Made by a program: the position numbers and the translations under genes
Assembly: GCA_903847205.1 (NCBI GenBank)
Contig: CAINDA010000035.1
Coordinates: forward strand, 1 to 64,000
Length of the DNA stretch: 64,000 bases
Source: an uncultured Bacteroidota bacterium
GTDB taxonomy: Bacteria > Bacteroidota > Bacteroidia > 2-12-FULL-35-15
Direction: 5' to 3'
The notes under the pieces: generated by a model
What the model saw: only the letters and a program-made list of their open reading frames with translations
Database searches by the model: none
What the model was told of the DNA's origin: nothing
Shown: piece after piece, positions 24,069-32,190 of the stretch
How positions within the stretch are numbered: the stretch's first letter is position 1
How the letters are laid out: each line of letters starts with the position of its first letter

Positions 24069-26120
24069 ATGAAAAAAAATTTATTCCTATCAGCTACAGT
24101 TTTTGCCTTATTTTTAGATGCCTGCAGCAATTCCGCAAAAAAATCAGAATCTTCCGTTAAAATATCTGACCCCATTATTGAACATATTGACTCTTCTGTT
24201 TCACCGGGCAAAAACTTTTACCTGTTTGCGAATAACACTTGGTTTAAGAATCATCCAATTCCAGCCTCCGAAAACAGCAACGGCATTTTCAGAACTATAA
24301 ATGATACCATCAATCAATCGGTTCGTAAAATATGTGAATCGTCTGTTTCTGCGCAGTCTGCGAAAGGAAGCAATAAACAAAAAATAGGCGATTTTTATTT
24401 CAGCGGAATGGATACTGCCGGTATTGAAAAGGCAGGTATTTCGCCATTGAATGATGAATTTGCTAAAATAGATGCAGTGAAAAACATCCAGGATTTACTC
24501 AATGCTTCTATTCATCTCCAGACAATGGGTGTAACAACCTTATTTGGATTCAGCGTTGACCGTGATGAAAAAAACAGTTCAAAGAACATGGCATATATTA
24601 CTCAGTGTCACTTAGGACTTCCTGAAAGGGATTATTATTTTAATACTGATACCCGCACAACCGGTATCAGAGGGGAATACGTGAAGCATATTAAATCAAT
24701 GTTTCAACTAATCGGCACTGATGAAAAAACGGCTTCTCAAAACAGCGAAAATGTTATGAAACTGGAAACAGCTATTGCCAAAGCCAGCCGCAAAATGGCC
24801 GATTTGCGCGACCCTTACAAAAATTACAATAAAATGCCTCTTGAAGAGGTAAGCAAATTAATCCCCTCCATTAAATGGCCGGAAGTACTTACTGCACTTG
24901 GCTTAACAAAGGCAGATACGCTTATAGTCGGTCAGCCTGAATTTTTTACCGCTCTGGAAAGCAGCTTAAAAAAAACAAGTATTGCTCATTGGAAAACATA
25001 TTTGAAATGGACTTTGTTAAATGATTTTGCAGACTGTTTAAACAAAAAAATTGAAGAAGAGCATTTCCACTTTTATGCCACAGTTCTTGACGGTGTAAAA
25101 CAGCAGAAACCCCGCTGGAAAAAAATCACAGAAAGCACAAATGGCGCACTGGGAGAATTAATCGGCCAAATTTATGTGGAAGAATATTTACCAAAGGGTA
25201 CCAAAGAAAAACTTCTTGAAATAGGAAACAACATCCGCGATGTATATGCCTCACATATTAAAACATTAGATTGGATGACAGAAGTTACTAAAGAAAAAGC
25301 ATTGAGCAAACTCAATAAAATCAATATGAAAGTCGGTTATCCCGACAAATGGAAAGATATGTCTGCCCTCGAAATCAGCCGGAACAGTTATGTGCAGAAT
25401 GCTTTTGCCGTAAGCAAATGGGACTATAATTATATGATAAACAAATTCGGAAAACCGGTTGACCGCAGCGAATGGAACATGTTTCCTCAGACTTACAATG
25501 CTTATTACGATCCTACAAATAATGAAATTGTTGTTCCGGCATGCAATATTATTGTGCCGGGTTTTGAAGGCAGAATGCCGGATGATGCTGTATTATATGG
25601 TGTAATAGGAGGATCTACATTCGGCCATGAAATTACTCACGGCTTTGATGACCAAGGAAGTTTATATGACGAAAAAGGAAATTTAAAAGATTGGTGGACA
25701 AAAGAAGACAGGGAAAAATTTGTTGCCAAAACAAAATTAATTGTGAGGCAGTTCAATAATTATTCTATTCTCGACAGCCTGCATATTAACGGAGCTAATA
25801 CGCAGGGTGAAAACATTGCTGACCTAGGCGGTGTGATAATGGGATATGAAGCCTTTAAGAAAACAAAGCAGGGACAGTCAACAGAGCTGATCAATGGTTA
25901 CACTCCGGCACAGCGTTATTTTTTATCTTATGGATATGCCTGGATGGTGAAGCAGACGGATGCTGCTGAAGTAAAGCAGGTAATGAGCAATGAGCACTCC
26001 CCTGCTGAATTCCGTATTAACGGCCCTCTTTCCGATATTTACGACTTTTACACCGCATTCAGCATAAAACCGGGTAATGCTATGTACCGCCCCGACAGCC
26101 TGAGAGTGAAGATTTGGTAG
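24069..26120 (+). CDS. M13 family (neprilysin-like) zinc metallopeptidase, lipoprotein
   Basis: A 683-residue peptidase. The N-terminus is a lipoprotein signal (ATVFALFLDAC, Cys19). The N-terminal M13 domain spans about 45-430 (PGKNFYLFANNTWFKNHPIP) and the catalytic M13 domain about 480-683. Zinc ligands are His520 and His524 in GHEITHGFDDQG and Glu581 in GENIADLGG; the substrate-binding NAYYDPTNNEIVVPA is also present. The C-terminus MYRPDSLRVKIW lacks the Cys of the eukaryotic CxxW motif, as usual in bacteria. It should cleave oligopeptides in the periplasm or at the surface. Confidence 0.93.
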   Translation: MKKNLFLSATVFALFLDACSNSAKKSESSVKISDPIIEHIDSSVSPGKNFYLFANNTWFKNHPIPASENSNGIFRTINDTINQSVRKICESSVSAQSAKGSNKQKIGDFYFSGMDTAGIEKAGISPLNDEFAKIDAVKNIQDLLNASIHLQTMGVTTLFGFSVDRDEKNSSKNMAYITQCHLGLPERDYYFNTDTRTTGIRGEYVKHIKSMFQLIGTDEKTASQNSENVMKLETAIAKASRKMADLRDPYKNYNKMPLEEVSKLIPSIKWPEVLTALGLTKADTLIVGQPEFFTALESSLKKTSIAHWKTYLKWTLLNDFADCLNKKIEEEHFHFYATVLDGVKQQKPRWKKITESTNGALGELIGQIYVEEYLPKGTKEKLLEIGNNIRDVYASHIKTLDWMTEVTKEKALSKLNKINMKVGYPDKWKDMSALEISRNSYVQNAFAVSKWDYNYMINKFGKPVDRSEWNMFPQTYNAYYDPTNNEIVVPACNIIVPGFEGRMPDDAVLYGVIGGSTFGHEITHGFDDQGSLYDEKGNLKDWWTKEDREKFVAKTKLIVRQFNNYSILDSLHINGANTQGENIADLGGVIMGYEAFKKTKQGQSTELINGYTPAQRYFLSYGYAWMVKQTDAAEVKQVMSNEHSPAEFRINGPLSDIYDFYTAFSIKPGNAMYRPDSLRVKIW

Positions 26121-26239
26121 ATTTCAATTTATCAGTTAACACTGCATCTTCATTCAATCAATGCAGCAGCCATTATTCAGCTGCAAAAAAAACTTCACTT
26201 TCAGTATTCTAGGGTTCTCAGAGTGAATCCGCTGTGAAA

Positions 26240-26266
26240 CTCTGTGTAACAAAAAATTACACAGAG
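26240..26266. repeat. Perfect hairpin CTCTGTGTAA / TTACACAGAG
   Basis: A ten-base perfect stem with a CAAAAAA loop, in the 375-base spacer 26121-26495. It is preceded by a related word GTGAAACTCTGTG. No T run follows, so it is more likely a dispersed palindromic element than a terminator for the peptidase gene. Apart from it and the terminator at 26443 nothing is seen in this spacer. Confidence 0.55.
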
Positions 26267-26442
26267 ATACATTCAGAAGACACTGAGAAGCACAAAGTAA
26301 AGGATTTAGACTGCGAATCCAGATACAGATTCCAAGCCCTAAGCTTCTTGTTTTAATTTATTGAGAACTTACTAATCAAGCAGAAATAAGTAAAGGATAG
26401 AATAATATTAAACCATAATCATTATTTATTCTTTATAACAAA

Positions 26443-26473
26443 AAAAGGGTTTCACTTATCGTAAAACCCTTTT
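26443..26473 (-). terminator. Intrinsic terminator
   Basis: AAAAGGGTTT (26443-26452) pairs with AAACCCTTTT (26464-26473) around an 11-base loop, 22 bases beyond the stop of the PorE-like gene on the minus strand. A-rich sequence on the other side allows function in both directions. Confidence 0.8.
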
Positions 26474-26495
26474 CAAAAAAATCAATAAATTAAAT

Positions 26496-28133
26496 CTATT
26501 TTTTATATAACAAATAGTGTTTTACAATAGTAGTTGCACCTGTTTTAGCTAATGTAACTTCCACCTTTTCATCAATAGCTTTATAACCTTCAGAATCTAT
26601 TTTAACCAAATAAGTTTTACCGGCCGGAAGCGTAATAAAATACTCACCGCTTCCATCGCTTGACATTGTGCTGCCAACTTTTGCACCAGCCTCATCATAA
26701 ATAACAACCTCAACGGCCATTGCTTTTCCTTCTGATGCATTAAAAATTGTACCTTTCAGAATAGCCATAGCAGGACCTGTTTCAATCGGTTTACGTTTCA
26801 TCTCTTTTTCAAGAACCATATAACTTGATAAATCTACTTTATAGATATCAATATCACCTAAACCGCCTTTTCTGTCGCTGTTAAAATAGCCGGTTTGTGC
26901 GTCAACAGCTAAGGTCATATTCATATCATTGGCAACAGTATTTATTGGATAGCCTAAATTGTAAGGGATCGACCATTTACCATTTTCATTTACGGTTTTA
27001 AAAATATCATAGCCTCCCATTGAGTTAGAACTGTTTGAACTGAAAAACAAGGTTTTTCCATCAGGAGCAAGAAAAATACCGCCTTCATCTTCAGCAGTGT
27101 TAATATCTTTTCCAAGGTTTACAGGTTTATCCCATTCACCGTTAGGTAAATGTTTGGAAGTATAAATATCAGCATGGCCGAATCCTCCTGGACGCTCGCT
27201 TACAAAATAAAGTGTATTTCCATCAGGCGAGATGCATGCTCCTCCTTCAAAAAAGGTAGTATTTACAGGCGATCCCAAAGATTTAGGTGCGCCCCATTTT
27301 CCGGAAGAACTTAATTTTGCAATATAAATATCGCCGCCTCTTGATTCGCCGTCAATATCATTTTTATAGATAAAAAGCGATTTACCGTCAGGTGAAATAC
27401 TTGAACAAGCATCATGGCCTTCAGTATTAATAGAGCCTGGAAGCAGTTCAGCATCTCTCCAATTTTTTTTGATAGAATCCCATCTTGAAATATATATATC
27501 TTCAAAATATTTTTTATCACCTTCAATGTCTAATGCGCTTGATCTACCCGGACGTCTCGAAGTAAAAATCATTGTTTTGCCGTCGGCAGTAATAGAAGGC
27601 GTTTTATCATCATATTCTGAATTAATAACATCGCCGGCATTATCAACTTTAACTTCTAATGCTTTTGCCATTAAATCTTTTGCAACTTTTACCTGGGCAA
27701 TGTAAACATCTACGTCACTGTCTTTTGCTTTTTTACCCTCGCCAACTAAAGCTTTATAAGCGGTAAATTCTTTAAGCGCCCCTTCCAAATCTGCATTCAT
27801 GTGATACAATTTACCAAGCAGCAGAGACAGCCCCTCATTCGCTTTAGGGTCAATGGCTTCAGCTTTTTTTGCATTTTCTAATGCTTCAGCATATTTTGCC
27901 ATTCCAAAATTACATTCAGCAATATGAAAAATAACATTTGCATCAGTAGGTTTGCTTTTCAGCAGGTCGTAATAAACAATTAGGGCACCTTTATAATCTC
28001 CTGCAAAAAAGCGCTGCTGAGCATTAAACAACTTTACCTGATCTTCGCTTTTTTCTAAAACATTTTTTTGAGCTGAAACGGAGTTTATTGAGAATATCAA
28101 TAGAGCCGACAAATACATTATTTTTTTTATCAT
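26496..28133 (-). CDS. PorE-like TPR / beta-propeller / regulatory-domain protein
   Basis: A 545-residue exported protein. Signal peptide at 1-21 (ends SVSAQ); TPR region (about 30-170: FFAGDYKGALIVYYDLLK, YAEALENAKKAEAIDP); a PD40/WD40-like propeller (175-445) with repeated SPDGKSLFIYKN, SPDGNTLYFVSERPGG and APDGKTLFFSSN; and a C-terminal carboxypeptidase-regulatory-like domain (455-540, LKGTIFNASEGKA). The order TPR, propeller, CRD is that of PorE, a T9SS-linked outer-membrane protein of Porphyromonas, but the OmpA-like peptidoglycan-binding domain that normally follows is absent. The protein may anchor differently or be a paralogue. It ends at a good terminator. Confidence 0.85.
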   Translation of the reverse strand: MIKKIMYLSALLIFSINSVSAQKNVLEKSEDQVKLFNAQQRFFAGDYKGALIVYYDLLKSKPTDANVIFHIAECNFGMAKYAEALENAKKAEAIDPKANEGLSLLLGKLYHMNADLEGALKEFTAYKALVGEGKKAKDSDVDVYIAQVKVAKDLMAKALEVKVDNAGDVINSEYDDKTPSITADGKTMIFTSRRPGRSSALDIEGDKKYFEDIYISRWDSIKKNWRDAELLPGSINTEGHDACSSISPDGKSLFIYKNDIDGESRGGDIYIAKLSSSGKWGAPKSLGSPVNTTFFEGGACISPDGNTLYFVSERPGGFGHADIYTSKHLPNGEWDKPVNLGKDINTAEDEGGIFLAPDGKTLFFSSNSSNSMGGYDIFKTVNENGKWSIPYNLGYPINTVANDMNMTLAVDAQTGYFNSDRKGGLGDIDIYKVDLSSYMVLEKEMKRKPIETGPAMAILKGTIFNASEGKAMAVEVVIYDEAGAKVGSTMSSDGSGEYFITLPAGKTYLVKIDSEGYKAIDEKVEVTLAKTGATTIVKHYLLYKK

Positions 28134-28272
28134 AACTGATATATTAAATTGAATAAAAAAATTTAAAAAAAATGAATCAAAAGACTGTCCTTTTTTTACT
28201 TAGTGCAAACTTAATAAAAAAAGTCATATCTCACATAAGATTTGAAATTACATTAAAAAAAAGCTGTAAATG

Positions 28273-29043
28273 TCATTTTGGTTGAATTATTTGCTCGAGT
28301 TTTGGGATATAACTCAGAAACAGCGACAGCGCCTCTTTTTTAGCATCATCATAATCGTAGTTAATGTTTTGGTTCAGGTAAGTTCCTATGTCTGTGGGGT
28401 AAATATTTTTTTTATTCAATTCTTCAATTAATAACGAGCGGTTATCAATCCCATATTTCAGCGCTTTGTTAAATTCACTGATAAAGCTTTCAGGCAGTTT
28501 TTTATTTGATGTCCAGCAGGCAAATACAAATGGCAGCTGGGTGAACTTCTGCCATTCTTCAGCTAAATCATAAGAATACAAATAGGTATTTTCCATCCCA
28601 AACGTGCGGTCGCCGATAATAACTGCTGCGGTATTACCATTGATATTATTTTCATATCCGGCTGCTGCTGGAATCCATTGAGGCCTGATTTTCCAAAAAT
28701 ACCGTGCTAAAATCCTTATCAATGTTATTGATGTCTGCGACTGATAATCCAGCAGAACGTTTTCAATCTGATCTAAAGGCACATTGCTGTATAACATTAC
28801 TGATGCTACTTTACCTAAGGCACCTATGCAGTAATCACTGATAATATATTTTTCTTTTAATTTAGGAAGTACGGCAGCCGGAATCAAACCTATATCAACT
28901 TTCCCTTCAATTAATTTTTGCGCACACACGGATGGCACATCCAAAGATAAATCAATATTATTAAGCAATTCGGAATGCTCCAAGCCAAAAAGAAAGGGCT
29001 TTGAATTCAGATAAGAAACAACTGATAATTTTATTTTATTCAT
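28273..29043 (-). CDS. mqnA: Chorismate dehydratase, menaquinone (futalosine) pathway
   Basis: A 256-residue protein of the MqnA/MqnD family. It opens with LSVVSYLNSKPFLFGLE, the family's substrate loop, and continues with VDIGLIPAAVLPKL and the hinge LDYQSQTSITLIRILARYFW, which fit MqnA (dehydration of chorismate to 3-enolpyruvylbenzoate) better than MqnD. It shows that this organism makes menaquinone by the futalosine route. Other mqn genes are not in the window. A TAATTTCG element at 29123-29130 on the minus strand may be its promoter. Confidence 0.9.
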   Translation of the reverse strand: MNKIKLSVVSYLNSKPFLFGLEHSELLNNIDLSLDVPSVCAQKLIEGKVDIGLIPAAVLPKLKEKYIISDYCIGALGKVASVMLYSNVPLDQIENVLLDYQSQTSITLIRILARYFWKIRPQWIPAAAGYENNINGNTAAVIIGDRTFGMENTYLYSYDLAEEWQKFTQLPFVFACWTSNKKLPESFISEFNKALKYGIDNRSLLIEELNKKNIYPTDIGTYLNQNINYDYDDAKKEALSLFLSYIPKLEQIIQPK

Positions 29044-29212
29044 ATATATAATTTCAAAAAAAGATACTGGTGTAAAAGAAGTCTTCAGTCATTTCTCATC
29101 CTGAAAACACAACTATTTTTTGCGAAATTACGTTTTTTTCACCCTTCCGATTTTAAATTTAATTAGATCCGGGAAGTTTTTATTCATCCATACACTATTA
29201 AAAATCAAACGT

Positions 29213-29220
29213 TATATTTG
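29213..29220 (+). promoter_or_regulatory. Candidate -7 element TATATTTG close to start
   Basis: An exact TAnnTTTG match ends nine bases before the ATG at 29230. Transcription starting five to seven bases downstream would leave almost no 5' leader. Confidence 0.5.
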
Positions 29221-29229
29221 CAGCCTGAA

Positions 29230-31608
29230 ATGAAAAAAGGCCTCCTCATAATTTTGATTTTATGCAGCATTAAAAACTGTATTTCACAAACCTACACGCA
29301 GACTATTCGAGGCCGCGTAATAGATATAGACTCAAAGTCCCCGATTTTCGGTGCAAACATACTTCTTTTAAACAGCGATACATTAATAGGTTCAACCACT
29401 GATGTGGATGGCAAATTCCGTATTGAAAAAGTGCCTGTGGGCAGACGCGCTCTTAAAGTAACCTCTATCGGCTACGAAGAAACAATATTAAACAACCTCA
29501 TTTTAACCTCAGGCAAAGAAATTGTACTAACCGTTGAACTCCGAGAAAAAGTATATTCATCTCAAACAATTGAAATTGTTGCAGAAAAAGATAAATCAAA
29601 AGCGAATAATGATTTGGTTTCTGTAAGCGCAAGAAATTTTCAAGCCGAAGAAGCTAACCGTTATGCAGGCAGCAGAGGCGATCCAAGTAAAATGGTTTCT
29701 AATTATGCAGGAGTATCATCAGGTAACGATGCACAAAATAATATTATTGTGCGCGGGAATTCACCACTCGGTGTATTGTGGCGTTTAGAGGGCGTTGATA
29801 TTCCAAATCCAAATCACTTTTCAACACAAGGTGCTACTGGCGGGCCCGTTAGTATGCTTAACAGCAATCAGCTGGGCAGCTGCGATTTTTTAACCGGTGC
29901 ATTTCCTGCTGAATACGGCAATAAAATGGCTGCAGTATTTGATTTGAAATTACGCAACGGCAATAATGAAAGAACTGAATTTACCGGACAGGTTGGTATC
30001 AATGGCATTGAACTGGGTGCTGAAGGGCCCATATCTAAAAAGCAAGGCAGCTCCTATATTATAAATTACCGCTATTCAACTTTAGAGGTTTTTAATAAAT
30101 TAGGAATTTCATTCGGTGTTTCCGGAAGCCCTCAATACCAGGATTTATCATACAAAATAAATATACCAACCGAAAAATCGGGCATTTTTACTTTTTGGGG
30201 AATCGGCGGCATCAGTAAAATATCTTTATTAGACAGCCAGCAGAAAAAGGGTGATTGGTCATTCACCTCAAAAGGGCAGGATCTGGTTTTCAAATCAAGC
30301 ATGGGTGCTGCCGGACTTTCTCATACATATTTTTTCAAAAGTAATATTTCAGGAAAACTTTCATTATCCGCTTCAGCAAGCGATTTTGATGTTACTGTTG
30401 ATACACTTTCGCCTGTTGATATTTCTAAATTCCGCTATGCAGGCAACAAATCAACTGAAGGAAATATTATAGCCAACTATTCAGTTACTGATAAAATAAA
30501 CGCAAGTCACTTAGTTAAAATAGGCGCAATTTATCAAACTATTTTATTTAATGCTCATTCGTATGTTTATTATTCTTCTTATAGTAAATATATTACCCAG
30601 CTGGATGTAAATAAATCGTCAGCCGGTTTGATGCAATCCTTTGTTGAATGGCAGTACCGCCCTTCTGAAAAAATCACAATCAACAGCGGAGTTCATTACC
30701 AATATTTTTTACTAAACAATACCTGGGCGGTTGAACCCCGTTTAGGAGCCCGTTTTAAGCTTTCTCCGAAACAGGCTTTCAGTATCGGATACGGAGTACA
30801 CAGCCAAATGCAGCCGACTATATATTATTTTTATAAAAATTATGTACCAGCTTCCGACAGCTATTACAGAAGCAACCGAAATTTAGATTTTTCAAAAAGC
30901 CAGCATGTTATTTTAAATTACGATTATAATTTTGCTAACGGAATGAGATTCAAATTCGAAACATATTATCAATATTTATATAATATACCTGTACAGCAAA
31001 ATCTAAATTCATCATTCTCAATGATCAATGAAGGCAATTCTTTGGAGGGGCTTACCCTTATTGATACATTGGTGAATAAGGGAACAGGCAAAAATTACGG
31101 CATTGAATTTACTTTTGAAAAATTCTTCAGCAAACATTATTATTTTTTAGCAACAACATCTATATATCAGTCAAAATATAAAGGGAGCAACAATATTGAA
31201 TACCATACAAGTTATGACGGAGGCTATGTGTTTAATGCACTTGCAGGATATGAATTAGCTTTAGGAAAGAGCAAAAACAAATCTATTTTACTTGATTTGA
31301 AATATACACAGGCAGGCGGAAACAGGTTTACACCGATAGATTTACAAAAATCAATTCTTGCACAGGAAGCTGTTTACAACGACAAAGAAGCATTTTCACA
31401 ACGATTTAAAGACTACTCCAGATTTGATGTTAAGCTATCGTTTAAAACAAACAGAAAAAAAACCTCTCAGAGTTTATTTGTAACTGTTGAAAATATATTC
31501 GATACAAAAAATATTCTCAGGCAATCCTATAATTCTGATTCGAAAACCATTCAAACTGAATATCAATTCGGTTTGTTTCCTTACGGCGGGTACCGGATAG
31601 AATTCTAA
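29230..31608 (+). CDS. TonB-dependent receptor with carboxypeptidase-regulatory-like domain
   Basis: A 792-residue outer-membrane receptor. Signal peptide 1-20 (ends CISQ); N-terminal CarboxypepD_reg-like domain (25-110: IRGRVIDIDSKSPIFGANIL, VPVGRRALKVTSIGYEE); plug domain (about 120-250, NIIVRGNSPLGVLWRLEGVD, then GAFPAEYGNKMAAVFDLKLR); and a beta barrel ending in GGYRIEF with the terminal Phe expected for BAM recognition. The substrate is unknown; no SusD partner follows, so it is not a polysaccharide-utilisation pair. A TTG four codons upstream lies in the promoter element, so the ATG at 29230 is chosen. Confidence 0.93.
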   Translation: MKKGLLIILILCSIKNCISQTYTQTIRGRVIDIDSKSPIFGANILLLNSDTLIGSTTDVDGKFRIEKVPVGRRALKVTSIGYEETILNNLILTSGKEIVLTVELREKVYSSQTIEIVAEKDKSKANNDLVSVSARNFQAEEANRYAGSRGDPSKMVSNYAGVSSGNDAQNNIIVRGNSPLGVLWRLEGVDIPNPNHFSTQGATGGPVSMLNSNQLGSCDFLTGAFPAEYGNKMAAVFDLKLRNGNNERTEFTGQVGINGIELGAEGPISKKQGSSYIINYRYSTLEVFNKLGISFGVSGSPQYQDLSYKINIPTEKSGIFTFWGIGGISKISLLDSQQKKGDWSFTSKGQDLVFKSSMGAAGLSHTYFFKSNISGKLSLSASASDFDVTVDTLSPVDISKFRYAGNKSTEGNIIANYSVTDKINASHLVKIGAIYQTILFNAHSYVYYSSYSKYITQLDVNKSSAGLMQSFVEWQYRPSEKITINSGVHYQYFLLNNTWAVEPRLGARFKLSPKQAFSIGYGVHSQMQPTIYYFYKNYVPASDSYYRSNRNLDFSKSQHVILNYDYNFANGMRFKFETYYQYLYNIPVQQNLNSSFSMINEGNSLEGLTLIDTLVNKGTGKNYGIEFTFEKFFSKHYYFLATTSIYQSKYKGSNNIEYHTSYDGGYVFNALAGYELALGKSKNKSILLDLKYTQAGGNRFTPIDLQKSILAQEAVYNDKEAFSQRFKDYSRFDVKLSFKTNRKKTSQSLFVTVENIFDTKNILRQSYNSDSKTIQTEYQFGLFPYGGYRIEF

Positions 31609-31824
31609 GAAGCCCTTTTCATTAATATCCTAATGTTCATTCTGAATCTCTTCTTTTTTCGGGAGTAAAGAAAGGAGCTTCCCCAAAATAAACAAGACCC
31701 TCATTACTAAAAGCAAGCTCTTCTGCATGACAGTATTTTAATTGAAAATCTGTAAGAATTTAGGATTTATTTCAGCATAAAATATTATAAAACAGCTATT
31801 TAAATGTAATTATACAGAAGTTCA

Positions 31825-32139
31825 ATGTCTACGTACATTACTGCCTTACTTATATACTTAAAGCAGCTGCATACCTGCATTAAGCCGCTACCGATATACA
31901 TCAGGCGATTATCAATTTAGATAACCGCCTTACACATATGAATAAAACGGCTATTAATATAGATAACTGCCTTATACATATGCATAATGGCCTTAGCGAT
32001 ATACATAACGGGCTTTCACATATAGATTTGGCTGTTATCGATACGCGTAACTGTCTTACCGATATACATGAAGCTGTTACCTATATAGGTATCTATATTA
32101 CCTAAATACATAAAGAGTTTACCTATGTATAGCAGAGAG
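31825..32139. repeat. Degenerate 21-bp tandem repeat array, 15 units
   Basis: In the 582-base spacer between two convergent genes (31609-32190), units begin every 21 bases without a single indel: 31825, 31846, 31867, 31888, 31909, 31930, 31951, 31972, 31993, 32014, 32035, 32056, 32077, 32098, 32119. The approximate consensus is TTACCGATATACATAACxGC plus one base. The core has dyad symmetry CCGnTATnnATAnCGG. Individual units match the consensus at roughly 60-85 percent by eye. No gene is seen in the spacer. The sequence differs from the array at 8451 but the period is the same. Confidence 0.9.
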
Positions 32140-32190
32140 TATCAAGTACAAATACGGAGGTGGTGTTGAGAGTTTTCTTGGCAGGAGGAC

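Noticed and set aside
31825-32139. CRISPR array
   Set aside because: Units are contiguous and degenerate, with no unique spacers, leader or cas genes.
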